Source: Patescibacteria group bacterium UBA2023 (lineage in GTDB: Bacteria; Patescibacteriota; Gracilibacteria; BD1-5; UBA2023). Taken from it: a stretch of DNA of 25,260 nt. The DNA lies in NCBI GenBank assembly GCA_002335145.1, contig DDBV01000007.1, positions 1-25,260 of the forward strand, read 5' to 3'. The notes under the pieces were generated by a model. The model was not told where the DNA came from and made no database searches. It was given only the letters and a program-made list of their open reading frames with translations. Position numbers and translations under genes: made by a program. Positions 9,676 through 18,968 of this stretch are shown in pieces (the stretch's first letter is position 1; each line of letters opens with the position of its first letter).

Positions 9676-9697
9676 CTTTCATCATATATCTCTTCGC

Positions 9698-10393
9698 ATG
9701 CGAAATACTACCAAGCTCCTCTCGATCGCTACCCTCTGCATTCTTGCCCTCTCATCGTGCGGATCTTCGGATGCTGATATTGTGCCGATCGTAAATAAGA
9801 CCGTCTCGTCTCCGACCTACGGCATGCCCGATGCTCCCGTGAAACTGACGATCTTCACAGACTTCCAGTGTCCGGCATGTATCTATTTTCATGATACGGT
9901 CGAACAACAGGTCTACGACAGATATGTCAATACGGGCAAGATCCGGGTAGAATACAAGAACTTCCCGCTTACCCCCCATCGAAATGCTGAGCGCGATGCG
10001 GCTGCTGCCCTCTGTGCTGCTGAGCAGGGTCGGTTTGATGCGTATGCTGCCCGGCTCTACGCCTGGGAAAAGTCGCAAAATGGCAAGGCGACAAGCGACG
10101 ATAACCGTATCGAGATCGCCCGCCAGACCGATGCAATCGATGTGACCCAATTCTCCACGTGCCTCTTGGAATCGCACTACCTTGGACAGGTCCGCTCCGA
10201 ATTCAGGGAAGCGACTAATACTCTCAAGCTTCCTGGTACCCCGAGTTTCCTCGTTGATGGGGTTCTCGTGAGCATCGACACGCCCGAAGATATTCTCGGA
10301 GCACTCGAAGCGGTGACAGGCTCTCTCCCGGCTCGCGATACCATGCCGATACCAGTCGTAAATACGAGCGATACCGGCGCAGTTCAAGAATAA
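9698..10393 (+). CDS. DsbA-like thiol-disulfide oxidoreductase lipoprotein
   Basis: A 231-residue thioredoxin-fold protein. A type II signal with lipobox LSSC puts the lipidated Cys at residue 21, so it should be anchored on the outer face of the membrane. The start of the fold (VKLTIFTDFQCPACIYFH) carries the active site C58-P-A-C61, and GTPSFLVDG holds the cis-proline loop. A helical insertion lies between, as in DsbA and BdbD. It probably introduces or isomerises disulfides in exported proteins. A candidate client in this window is the secreted protein at 18216-18968, with four cysteines. There is no UGA codon. The electron acceptor (DsbB or VKOR) is not in the window. It lies 22 nt after ispG, so the two may be cotranscribed. 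Confidence 0.93.
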   Translation: MRNTTKLLSIATLCILALSSCGSSDADIVPIVNKTVSSPTYGMPDAPVKLTIFTDFQCPACIYFHDTVEQQVYDRYVNTGKIRVEYKNFPLTPHRNAERDAAAALCAAEQGRFDAYAARLYAWEKSQNGKATSDDNRIEIARQTDAIDVTQFSTCLLESHYLGQVRSEFREATNTLKLPGTPSFLVDGVLVSIDTPEDILGALEAVTGSLPARDTMPIPVVNTSDTGAVQE

Positions 10394-10400
10394 TTCTTTC

Positions 10401-10422
10401 GGCTGGCTTGTCCGGCTTTTTT
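10401..10422 (+). terminator. Possible weak terminator before rnhB
   Basis: GCTGG (10402-10406), a 5-nt loop and CCGGC (10412-10416) are followed by six T. The stem is short and contains a G-T pair. Its T run ends only 4 nt before the rnhB ATG, so it may be partial readthrough control or chance. Confidence 0.35.
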
Positions 10423-10426
10423 GAGC

Positions 10427-11056
10427 ATGTTTTTGTGTGACTCTACTCTCGGTGTTGATGAGGCGGGTCGTGGTCCATGGGCGGGCCCGGTTGTCGCGGC
10501 TGCAGCGTGTTTCGGCAGGGAATTTCGGGAGTTGTCGGTCTTTTGCGCCCTTCGTGATTCCAAGGCACTCTCTCCTCTCGCGCGCGAGAGGATTGCGGAG
10601 GAGCTCGCATTGCTTCAATGAACGTACTGCGAATATGCGATTGGAGTCGTGTCATCATCCGAGATCGATCATCTCAACATTCGCATGGCGACGCGCGAAG
10701 CGATGGATATTGCACTTCGAGAATTGATTGCCCGGATCGGTCAGAGGCATGTGCCGTATGTATGCCGGATTGATGGGCGAGATGGATTCGGATTTTCGGA
10801 GCTTCCGGTCATACCAAAATACGTTATCAGGTGAGATTCGATTCATCCGGAAATCATGGCAGCGTCCATCATTGCCAAAGTCGAACGGGATCGCATAATG
10901 ACCGAATACGCGCGGGAATATCCGGACTACGGATTCGAGCGACACAAGGGCTACGGCACCCGCGAGCATGCTTACGCACTCCAGAGACTCGGCCCATGTT
11001 CCATACATCGCAAGAGCTACCGGCCAGTGCAGGAGGCTACTTTCGGAAGAGGGTAG
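10427..11056 (+). CDS. rnhB: Ribonuclease HII
   Basis: A 209-residue RNase HII, which cleaves RNA in RNA-DNA hybrids and starts removal of single ribonucleotides from DNA. The signature [14 protein letters not shown] gives catalytic Asp11 and Glu12. [16 protein letters not shown] (third Asp) and [20 protein letters not shown] (fourth Asp) complete the site. Two UGAs are read as Gly: 10619-10621 and 10832-10834. The second is the family-conserved Gly before the catalytic Asp ('GD'), strong evidence for UGA=Gly. The standard code would leave three fragments. I start at the ATG at 10427; an in-frame TTG two codons upstream is less likely. The gene ends at TAG. It follows the DsbA-like gene after 33 nt and precedes a bidirectional terminator. 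Confidence 0.95.
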
Positions 11057-11104
11057 TGATCCTCCCGAGATTTCCGGCGATACGCATTATTCATGCAGGA
11101 TATG

Positions 11105-11135
11105 AAAACCCCTTCCGTTCGTGAAAGGGGTTTTT
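11105..11135. terminator. Bidirectional terminator between rnhB and the RND gene
   Basis: AAACCCCTT (11106-11114) pairs with AAGGGGTTT (11125-11133) across a 10-nt loop. A T run follows on the plus strand (to 11135) and A residues precede it, giving a U run on the minus transcript. It sits between convergent genes. Confidence 0.85.
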
Positions 11136-11151
11136 GTGAGCGGGTGATGAG

Positions 11152-14100
11152 CTACTCCGCGATAGCATTCTCAGTCGTGCTCGGTATCCGTGTTTTTCGT
11201 CGGGGAGCGGTCTTATCTCGGATGAAGAGGAAGTAGAGTGTCGGCAGCACCAAGAGTGTGAACACCGTAGAGACCGAGAGTCCGAAGATGATCGAGAGCC
11301 CGAGCGATGTCCATGTGGGATTGGAGAGCGTGAGTGGAATCATTCCGAGAACCGTACAAACCGATGTGAGAACGACTGGCTCTAGACGGGTTTTTCCGGC
11401 ATCGATGATACTTTCGACAAAGGGGATGCCCTCACGGATATTCAGATTGATCTTGTCGAAGAGAATGATACCGTTTCGGACAACAATTCCGAAGAGCGCG
11501 ACGAGTCCGATGAGTCCCGGGAATGAGAGCGGCTGCATGAAGAGCGTGAGCCCAAAGAAGACACCGATGAGCGAGAGAGGAATCGTGACGAGCACGAGCA
11601 CCGACTGCTTGTAGGAGTCGAAGAGAATCACGAGTGTCGCAACGATGAAGAACATTCCGAATATCATGGCCACGAGGAGGCTCTGGACGGATTTTTCGTT
11701 CTCCTCATTCGCTCCGCCAAACTCAAACGAGTACCCTGATGGCATGTTATAGTCGGCCATTTTTTCGTTGAAGTCAGCCAAGAGCTGGGTACTGTTTGTG
11801 GTTTTGTCCGCACTCGCGGAGACGGTGACGATTCGTTTTTGGTCTTTTCGATTGATGCCGAATACGGAAGGTTGGAGCGTATTGGAAACGATATCACGGA
11901 TGAAGACGGACTGACCTTGGGTATTCGTGATTTTGAGATTCTTGATCTTGTCGATAGAATCGGTCGCATCCGCAGTGTAGCTCGTCCGCACCACGATCTC
12001 GTCCGTTCCTTTGTAGATCTTGGTCGCTTCCGATCCGTCGATCGCATTCTTGAGGAAGACGGCAACCTGTGGGACGGAGAGGTTGTAGACCGAGAGTTTC
12101 GCTGGGTCCATGGCAAAACGGAATTCGAGCGGTAGGGGTTTGCGAGATGTGGAGATATTGATCGCTCCAGGAATCTCGGAGAGGGTCTTCTTGGTATCGG
12201 CAACGATACGGTCCATGACCGTAAAATCATCTCCTACGATTTGCACCTCGAAGTCGGCTCCGGCTGGAGGACCTCCGGCAAGCTCCGTGACCGTTACCTT
12301 CGCGGTCGTGATCGTGGCAAATTCCTGTCGCAGACGCTCAGCAATTTCCATGGAACTCTCGGTTCGCCCGTTGGACTTCTTTACGAGATTGACCGTGACA
12401 TTGGCGTAGTTTCCTGCGCTGGTGCCGCCACCGTCTCCACCGAGGTTGCTCGCACTTCCGATGGTAGTGCTAAAATTCTTGATTTCCGGTTCCTTGCGTA
12501 GCCGATTTTCTATCGGTTTTACGAGTTCGCTCGTCACTTCGAGTCGGGTTCCGGCCTCAGCCTCTATGTCTATGGCGAAGAGATCTTGATCGGTTTTCGG
12601 AAAAAATTCACTCTTGAGGAGTCCCGTCACAGGGAGTGCGAGTGATGCAACGAAGAGTAGGGCAACGAATCCCACGAACATCTTGGCAAATCTCCGGGAC
12701 GAGAGGATTCGGGAGATCGTTCGTCCGTAGAATTCTTCGAGCGGCACGAGGCTGATGAATCCTTTGTCGAATATCTGCGACCATCGGGCGGAGTGCTTTC
12801 CGGTTCCGCCGATCCGATCGAACATGAGGGCGAGCGCGGGGTTGATTGTAAGTGCGATCAGAAGGGAAGAAAGGAGCGTGACGGTGATAATGAACGGGAT
12901 CGAGAAAATGAATTTTCCAATGATTCCCGTCATAAAGAGCATAGCCGAGAATATCCAGACGACCGTGAGCGTGGTGGAAATGAGAACCATCTTGTAGTCA
13001 CGCAAAACCAGGAGTGCCGCTTCGCGCGCCGTGAATTTTCCGGTGCGCCGATACTGGTTGATGGCGGAGATCACCACAATCGCATCATCTACGAGCAGTC
13101 CGAGCGACAGGATGAGCGCGAACATCGAGAGGAAATTGAGCGTCTGTCCGGCGATCGCCATGACAACGAACGTGACGAGGAAGACGAGCGGTGCGGAGGT
13201 TCCGGCGACGAGAGCTTCCTTGATACCAATGACGAGGAAGAGTGTCACGAAGACAAGCAAGACCGTAATGAGTCCGTCTCGGATGAGGTGGTGGAGATCT
13301 TCCTTGATTCGCTCGGCGTTATCCTGGATTGTCACGAGCTTCAGATCCGCGGGGAGGATCCCCTTGGCTCGCATCTCTTCGAGTGCCGTTTCCCCTTCGG
13401 AGATGAGGTTTACAATAGACCCGCCACGCTTCTTCACCACGCCGAGTGTCGCGGCTGACTCGGGCAAACTTCCTCCATCCGATAGTCGCGAGAGAGAAGT
13501 TCGTTTCTTGGGGGTTTGCTCCACTGTTGCGATATCTCGCAGACGGATCGTTCCGGTTGTTCCGGCTTTCGCCACCACGAGATTCTGCAATTCATTTACG
13601 GTATAATAGCGTTCGTCGATCGTGAGGACGTGAGTGGACTGATCAATGTCGAAGTCGCCGATCGGGAGCGTAAGATTGTTTGCCTGAATCGCGGAGTTCA
13701 CGGCCGAGAGCGACAGTCCGTAGTGTTCGAGTTTTGCCGGATCGATCATGACACCGAATTCCGTCTCGTCTCCTCCAGAGATAGTTACTTCGGAGACGAG
13801 GGAATTTTTTTCGAGCTCATCTTTAATGAGCTTGGCATAGTGGTAGAGTTCGAATCCATCATATGGTCCCGCGATGGAGAAAATCCAGATGGGTGTATCA
13901 TCGAACGAGACTTCTTGTACGATGGGTTCGTTCGCATCTTCCGGGAGTTTTGATTTCGCGAGATCGACCTTATCCTTGAGATCGCGCATCGCATCGGAAA
14001 TGTCCACGTCCGATTTGAATTGCACCGTAATACTCGAGACGCTGTTTCGCGAAGATGAGCTCATGGTGTCGATCCCCTTGATCTTCGAAACCTCGGTCTC

Positions 14101-14364
14101 GATCTTTTTCGTCACGAGATCTTCCATGACCTGGGGGCTCGCACCCGGCAAAGTCGTGACGACTACCCCGATTCCGATCTGGACCTCGGGATTCGACTCG
14201 AGCGGCAATGTCTGCAACGATAAGTATCCCGCTATGACGATGATGAGGATCAGGAGAATGATGAATCTCGAACGATCCAAAAAGAATCGGAACCAGGATT
14301 TTTCGAGGGCAGGATCATACTCGAGCCGGTCGAGGTAGATCGATTCGGAGCTTTTATCCGACAT
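11152..14364 (-). CDS. RND-family efflux transporter (AcrB/HAE-like)
   Basis: A 1070-residue resistance-nodulation-division permease, close to AcrB (1049). It uses ion flux to move substrates, often drugs or lipophilic compounds, out of the cell. TM1 (IILLILIIVIAGYLSLQTLP) is followed by a large porter loop with VTTLPGASPQVMEDLVTKKIE. The TM2-TM6 block contains GLLVDDAIVVISAI, whose two Asp match the proton-relay pair. A second loop and TM7-TM12 block follow with GIVVRNGIILFDKINLNIREG. The symmetric two-half architecture is intact, with no UGA. The gene lies 37 nt downstream of the fusion protein and ends at TAG just before a terminator. No TolC-like channel is present in the window. The substrate cannot be inferred. 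Confidence 0.95.
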   Translation of the reverse strand: MSDKSSESIYLDRLEYDPALEKSWFRFFLDRSRFIILLILIIVIAGYLSLQTLPLESNPEVQIGIGVVVTTLPGASPQVMEDLVTKKIETEVSKIKGIDTMSSSSRNSVSSITVQFKSDVDISDAMRDLKDKVDLAKSKLPEDANEPIVQEVSFDDTPIWIFSIAGPYDGFELYHYAKLIKDELEKNSLVSEVTISGGDETEFGVMIDPAKLEHYGLSLSAVNSAIQANNLTLPIGDFDIDQSTHVLTIDERYYTVNELQNLVVAKAGTTGTIRLRDIATVEQTPKKRTSLSRLSDGGSLPESAATLGVVKKRGGSIVNLISEGETALEEMRAKGILPADLKLVTIQDNAERIKEDLHHLIRDGLITVLLVFVTLFLVIGIKEALVAGTSAPLVFLVTFVVMAIAGQTLNFLSMFALILSLGLLVDDAIVVISAINQYRRTGKFTAREAALLVLRDYKMVLISTTLTVVWIFSAMLFMTGIIGKFIFSIPFIITVTLLSSLLIALTINPALALMFDRIGGTGKHSARWSQIFDKGFISLVPLEEFYGRTISRILSSRRFAKMFVGFVALLFVASLALPVTGLLKSEFFPKTDQDLFAIDIEAEAGTRLEVTSELVKPIENRLRKEPEIKNFSTTIGSASNLGGDGGGTSAGNYANVTVNLVKKSNGRTESSMEIAERLRQEFATITTAKVTVTELAGGPPAGADFEVQIVGDDFTVMDRIVADTKKTLSEIPGAINISTSRKPLPLEFRFAMDPAKLSVYNLSVPQVAVFLKNAIDGSEATKIYKGTDEIVVRTSYTADATDSIDKIKNLKITNTQGQSVFIRDIVSNTLQPSVFGINRKDQKRIVTVSASADKTTNSTQLLADFNEKMADYNMPSGYSFEFGGANEENEKSVQSLLVAMIFGMFFIVATLVILFDSYKQSVLVLVTIPLSLIGVFFGLTLFMQPLSFPGLIGLVALFGIVVRNGIILFDKINLNIREGIPFVESIIDAGKTRLEPVVLTSVCTVLGMIPLTLSNPTWTSLGLSIIFGLSVSTVFTLLVLPTLYFLFIRDKTAPRRKTRIPSTTENAIAE

Positions 14365-14401
14365 GGTTTGGTAGTTAGTAAGGTCTATCTTCCGACAGCT
14401 T

Positions 14402-16609
14402 TTATTCCTGCGGTAGTGATTCCGCTATGCGGTCACCCGGTTGCACATTGAGTGCACCTCGGACAATGACCCTGTCTCCCTCTTCGATCCCTGACGTGAT
14501 TTCTATTTCATGACTATTCTGATCTCCGATCGTCACGGCTCGACTCTCGGCCAGACTCCCGGATCCAACCACATAGAGCGAGTAGGCACTCTGCTCTCCG
14601 GAGAGGAGCGCGGAGAATGGGACGAGAATTGCTGATCGATCGGCTTCCGCACGTGCCACGTATACATCAACGAAGTCTCCGACGACCAAACCACTACGAG
14701 CCTCCTCGTTATTCGCGAATATCGCTTCCACCCGCAGGAGTTTTGTTGCGGGATCAGCCCCGGTCGACACGAGTGATAGTACCCCATCGTAGGTCCGGCC
14801 TCCGTGAACGATACTCGCTGACTGTCACACCTGAAGGATGCTCGCACTGTCGGACGAGACATCCATCCGTATTACGTAGCTGTCGTCCGCGGTGATTACG
14901 AAGGCCGGGGCACTTGGCCCAACATTCGATCCCACTTCCACGTTCTTCTGTAGTATTACGCCATCGAATGGTGCCCTGATGAGACCATTATCGTATTGGA
15001 TCGCGGCAGAGTCTCGTTGTCCGCGCGATGAATCGACCTGTGTCCGATTCGAGGCGAGCGAACTTTCGAGCTTCGCACGAGTGCTGTCGTACTGAGCTTG
15101 CGCGAGTGCGAGGGCGTTGATGGCATTGTCGCGAGAAGCTTTCACGGAGAGTTCCGTGCTCGCGTACTGATCTTTCGCGAGTCGGACGGCCGAGTCCGCA
15201 CTGTCGCGGGAAGCTTTGATTGTTGCAATTGTGCTTTCGAGCTGGGTCCGGAGGAGGCTTTCGTTTCCGGTCACATTGTCGAGACTCGAGGTGTTGCCTG
15301 CCTGAATGCTCGAGAGCCCCTGCTTCGCATTCGCGAGTTGGTCTTCGGCGATTTCGAGTGCGACCTTGAGCGAGGCGGTGTTCGTCTGCGTACTCGTGCG
15401 CGTCGAGCTCAGGGAATTGTCTATGTCCTGCAATCCATTCTTTGTTGCCACGAAGTTCGTTTTGGCCGTAATGGTCGCAGACTGCTTGGCCGCGACAGTC
15501 GCCTTGAGCGTGTCGAGCTGTGTACTCGTGAAGTCGCTCGAAACGAGCGTGGCATTGAGAACATCCGTCACCTCATCGTAGAGTATCACGACCTTGTCGA
15601 GCACGACAAGGAGTCGATCGATAGAGTCCTTGATGTCTTGCTCGGAAGAGAGCCTCTCTCCGGCTTCATATGCAATGAAAGCATCGTTTGTTTCACGAAA
15701 GGTATTTTCCGCTCGTACCTTGAGCGTGCTGTCGCGCCGGGAAAGATACGGCTCGTAGGCATCGTTGGCATCGCGGTGAGTATCCGTCACTCCGAGAATG
15801 ATGTCCGCCTGCGTGATGGCCGAGTCGGTGCTGTTTCTCGCGCTTTCCACGCTTACCTTCGCCGTGGCGTAGAGTCCGGTCCGCTTATCCTCGAGCGTCT
15901 TGATTGTCTCGATCGAGTTTTTTTCGAAGTTCTCAAGTGCGAGCGCGGCGTTGTCGCGAGCTTTCTCGGCGAGCGATACCGAGATTTTCGCGGCTTCGAG
16001 AGACTCGTTCGTGGTCGAAGCAGTATTCTCCTTGGTTGTTCCGATATTGCTCAGTTGTGTTTGGGCGATTTCGAGTTGCTTCTCGGTCGTGGCGTAGGCA
16101 TTGGCTCGCGACACTACGGCACTATCCAGCTGCGTTTGGGCGATAGCGAGTTGCTTCTCGGTCGTGGCGTAGGTATTTTCCTTGTTTGTCTTGGCGTTTT
16201 CGAGCTGGGTTCGAGCGGCTTCGGCATCCTTCTCGTTTGCGATCTTGGAGTTCTCATAGGAGACGAGCGCGTTTGAGTATGCTGTTGCAGCCGTATCAGC
16301 ACTCACGCCGAGCGTGCTCGAGGAGAAATCAATGGATGCGAGGACTTCTCCGGATTTTACCCGTTGTCCAACCTCGGCATTCACGACCCTAATCGTCCCG
16401 GATACGAGCGGGGATATCTGAGCTTCGCGGGATCCGGAGATCCGACCGATGAGTCGGACCTCCTCGGCAAAAGGCTTTCGTTCGATAACCTGGGTTACAA
16501 CGTTCACGGGAGGGATTTCTTCCGGCACTATCTCTTCTTCTGCGGATCCGCAGGATGACAGGATCATTGGGAAGAGGAGCGAGACGGCGATGAGTTGCTT
16601 TGTTCTCAT
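14402..16609 (-). CDS. RND-associated membrane fusion lipoprotein with very long coiled-coil hairpin
   Basis: A 735-residue HlyD/AcrA-type adaptor, about twice the usual 350-400. The signal with lipobox LSSC (Cys20) anchors it to the membrane. The first lipoyl half (VSGTIRVVNAEVGQRVKSGE) and the second (LIRAPFDGVILQKNVEVGSNV) are separated by about 440 residues of helical heptad-rich sequence, including near-copies of ATTEKQLxIAQTQL. AcrA has well under 100 residues in its hairpin. The beta-barrel and membrane-proximal domains follow. One UGA at 14825-14827, read as Gly, gives ILQVGQSASIVHGG, matching the usual VGQ of the barrel; the standard code would cut off about 140 residues. The gene ends at TAA, lies 34 nt after the AbrB-like gene and just before the RND gene, and should be the pump's partner. 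Confidence 0.94.
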
Positions 16610-16643
16610 GGAGAAGTGGATAATGAAGACAAAAATGTTTTTA

Positions 16644-16883
16644 CTATTCAGAGAGGTCAGAGCATTTCTTGGACATTTCTTCCTGCATGTAGGCGAGAAA
16701 CCCCTCGAGATCCATATTGATAAACGCGACAGCCTTATCCCCCTTCGTGATTGTGATGAGGGAATCTCCTGGCTTGAGACCGAGAAGCTCGCGCGCTTCT
16801 TTGGGGATGACAATCTGTCATTTGGATCCGACCGTGACGCTTCAAAAGACCCGCATTCCGTGTTCTTTGCTTTGTTCGTTCAT
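16644..16883 (-). CDS. AbrB/MazE-type DNA-binding regulator (SpoVT-AbrB domain)
   Basis: A 79-residue swapped-hairpin transcription factor. The core GSVTVGSKGQIVIPKEARE, followed by LLGLKPGD, is a textbook SpoVT-AbrB motif. UGAs at 16842-16844 and 16818-16820 supply two of its glycines, and the second is the near-invariant Gly of 'SKGQ'. Under the standard code the gene is cut after 13 codons and no normal caller would find it. The tail (FINMDLEGFLAYMQEEMSKK) could mediate oligomerisation. It is the first gene of the operon with the fusion protein and the RND pump. Its promoter overlaps a 32-bp palindrome, so autoregulation of the efflux operon is a reasonable inference. No toxin gene is adjacent, which argues against a toxin-antitoxin role. 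The gene ends at TAG. Confidence 0.9.
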
Positions 16884-16893
16884 GGATACGAAT

Positions 16894-16925
16894 TATCATA
16901 AGTATGAGTTTTCATACAAATGATA
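16894..16925. promoter_or_regulatory. 32-bp palindrome over the AbrB operon -10 box (candidate operator)
   Basis: TATCAT-AA-GTATGA, a 4-nt centre (GTTT), then TCATAC-AA-ATGATA: 12 of 14 positions pair in each arm. The minus-strand -10 box is the outer ATGATA/TATCAT arm (16920-16925), and the rest covers the transcript start and leader. A protein bound here should block transcription of the regulator and efflux genes. Confidence 0.65.
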
Positions 16926-16948
16926 CAATCAGGCATATAAAATTGCAA
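16920..16948 (-). promoter_or_regulatory. Promoter of the AbrB-MFP-RND operon
   Basis: On the minus strand, TTGCAA (16943-16948), a 17-nt spacer and TATCAT (16920-16925). Predicted start near 16913, about 30 nt before the ATG at 16883. Confidence 0.6.
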
Positions 16949-17009
16949 GACGGATTTCAAAAAATCCCCTCGGTATTTTCAGAATCGGCTTTCTTTGGGA
17001 AATTCCGAC

Positions 17010-17037
17010 TTGATTTTCGCGTGTGATTTTTTAGCAT
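17010..17037 (+). promoter_or_regulatory. Promoter of the coiled-coil/TPR exported protein
   Basis: TTGATT (17010-17015), a 16-nt spacer and TAGCAT (17032-17037). Predicted start near 17044. The ATG at 17036 lies inside the -10 box and the one at 17051 would leave only about 7 nt of leader, so the ATG at 17066 is preferred. Confidence 0.5.
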
Positions 17038-17065
17038 GGAAGAAGTAATTATGTCTTTCGATCCT

Positions 17066-18163
17066 ATGCGTACCGCTCCATCGCGCCCTCTTGTTCTCTT
17101 TCTTGTCGGAGTGCTTGTGTCCATGCCGTTTTCTTCTATGAGTGCTCGTGCTGCCGTCACGGTGGAGACCGCCCGAGAACAGGCAACCTCCGCTCTCGAC
17201 CAGGCTATTGCGGCATACGAAGCACGAATCAAGGAATTGGAAACGGAAAATGCTCGATTGAAGGCCGAGATCTCCGTATTGAAGGGGAGCGGATCGGTAT
17301 CCGTTCCTGTTGTTACGGCTCCCAGCTCGGCTTCCGGGTCAGCCACAACCACTGGAGCGCTCAATAATAATATCACCATCTCCTCAACAGGGAGCCTCTC
17401 GACACTCGTTATTACGGGTGATGCGACACTCGATACCAAATACCGGACCATTATCCAGAAGGTCCAGGATAACCGTGAGCTTGTCTTGCGGTCGAACGAA
17501 ATGTGAACGGGGGCGTCTATTGGTTTGTTCGAGTTCATTGAGCCCAGCGCATTCTTTCTCTCCCTCGATGACGGTCAGAATCCTGCGGGGCAGACAGCAT
17601 TCCGTCGCAAGGTACTCTACTCGTACGATCTGTCGACCTACGACATGAGGGTTACTGGGATATTCGATTTCGATTTCATTCAGGGGAAGTACGTTACGAA
17701 ATTCGGGACAAACCCCTATGTCGCTACGGCGCGGACCAGGGTAAAAAATCCCTACTACGTTGGAAAACTCCTCACCTCGACACCGGCCACCACTTCCACT
17801 GCTTCGACTGGTGCTACCGCTTCGGGTGCCACGTCGTCCTCCGCCGTTTCCGCGACCGAGATTGCCGAGACATTCACGCGGATTCAGAATCTCGTGCGCG
17901 AAAACAAGATCCAGGAAGCCCTCACCCTGTGTGACCAACTCATCGTCAAGGATCCTACCAACATCGAGGCGCGCAAGATCCGCTACCGTAGTCTCTATCG
18001 CCTTACCCGCTATGAGGAGGCACTTGCCGAGGTGGAGAAGGTTCGATCACTACAAGGAGATGCATTCCAGTATTCCATTGCTTGCGAGGCAAGACGGATT
18101 GCCCAAGACGCCGGGAATACCACCAAGCAAGCCGAGTACGGCACTATTTGCGAGGCACGATAG
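17066..18163 (+). CDS. Exported coiled-coil protein with C-terminal TPR-like repeats
   Basis: A 365-residue protein with one UGA-Gly at 17504-17506 (residue 147); it ends at TAG. It opens with a signal peptide (LVLFLVGVLVSMPF, cleavage near SARA-AV). A coiled coil follows (about residues 33-72, EARIKELETENARLKAEISV), then a Ser/Thr-rich linker. A compact middle region (about 140-225) has aromatic-rich strands such as LYSYDLSTYDMRVTGIFDFD. After a second Ser/Thr/Ala linker come two tetratricopeptide-like helical pairs (about 270-350, with IQEALTLCDQLIVKDPTNIEARKI). It probably acts outside the membrane as a scaffold or assembly factor; I do not recognise the middle domain. The start follows from the promoter at 17010-17037; the frame also has ATGs at 17036 and 17051. 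It is divergent from the efflux operon and ends at a strong terminator. Confidence 0.87.
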
Positions 18164-18177
18164 AGAGAATGGTGGTC

Positions 18178-18209
18178 GAAAAAAGACGGAGGCATCTCCG
18201 TCTTTTTTC
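18178..18209. terminator. Strong bidirectional terminator
   Basis: A perfect 14-bp stem, GAAAAAAGACGGAG (18178-18191) and CTCCGTCTTTTTTC (18196-18209), with loop GCAT. Six A and six T flank the GC core, so it works on both strands. It separates the TPR gene from the convergent secreted-protein gene. Confidence 0.93.
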
Positions 18210-18215
18210 GGTTGA

Positions 18216-18968
18216 CTAGGATACGACCGTCGGTGTCTTGGATGGCATTTTGTCGCGGATAGTCGCCATTTGGCCAACCACTCGCATAAATTTATTTGCG
18301 AGTTCCGTGTAGGCCGAGCGCATCTTGCGCATAAATTCGCCTTTCCCTTCTTTCTGAGCTTGGGTCGCCGAGTAGCCCGCAACGGTCTGGGCCGCCTTCG
18401 TGAATGCCGCCATCTTCATCTTGACGAGTGCTTCACATCGGTTTGTGGATGCGGATTCCAGGTATTGTTTTATATCTCATTCCGTGGAGACTGCTCCGAA
18501 GTGGGAGATCCCCTCCCTGAGCGCACGGCTCTGGCAGAGGGCCATGTATTGTTTCTGCAATTCTCCTCCTTCTGCGAACTTGCCACGGATCGCGAGATTT
18601 ACATCCGTGATCTTCGATCCGCCAGAGTCTTTGAGCGTTTTGATGAATGATTCGGATTCCTTATCGATCTTCCGGAACGCGCTGTCTATGGCGACCTGGT
18701 ATGATGTGTCCAGAAGGTTCCCGGCTGCATTCCCACTCGGACAAATAAACGACCGAATCGTGGCTCGTTCGTTCTCGGGGGTATCCAGACACTGCTGGAT
18801 ATTGCCGCTGTATTCTGATTCTTTCGGCCAGGTGGAGGGATCATCGAAATCCGTCTGGCGGGTCGATGATCCGGGATCAATCGCGGCTCCGGCGATTCCT
18901 GAAAACGAAGAGATCGCGAGACTAGCGATGAGAATCCCCGTCGTAGTCCTGGCCGTAGCGGATGGCAT
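18216..18968 (-). CDS. Secreted protein of unknown function with four cysteines
   Basis: A 250-residue protein when TGA 18477-18479 (residue 164) is read as Gly; it ends at TAG. It has a signal peptide (TGILIASLAISSFSGIAGAA) and a mature part that looks helical and rich in charged residues. The four cysteines (60, 76, 145, 178) are all predicted outside the membrane and could form two disulfides, possibly with help from the DsbA-like lipoprotein. The last Cys lies past the UGA, so the standard code would leave an odd number. I do not recognise the family. The ATG at 18968 lies 47 bp inside the 3' end of the small membrane protein gene, in another frame, which suggests translational coupling. 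No other start keeps the whole signal peptide. Confidence 0.8.

Noticed and set aside
12793..13606. Plus-strand open frames (221 and 191 codons) within the RND gene
   Set aside because: Shadows of the RND transporter coding strand; very charged or low-complexity translations and no family features.
15098..16276. 392-codon plus-strand open frame opposite the membrane fusion protein
   Set aside because: Antisense shadow of a repeat-rich, Ser/Thr/Ala/Glu-rich coding region. It has Arg/Gly/Leu-rich composition, no domain, and no promoter or terminator, while the minus-strand protein has clear lipoyl and barrel motifs.
16818..16844. UGA read as tryptophan (code 4) instead of glycine
   Set aside because: AbrB 'SKGQ', RNase HII 'GD', LigA HhH and MFP 'VGQ' columns are glycine in these families; Trp would be highly unusual at all of them.
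16644..16883. AbrB-like gene as antitoxin of a toxin-antitoxin pair
   Set aside because: No toxin-like frame is adjacent on either side; the next gene on the same strand is the membrane fusion protein.
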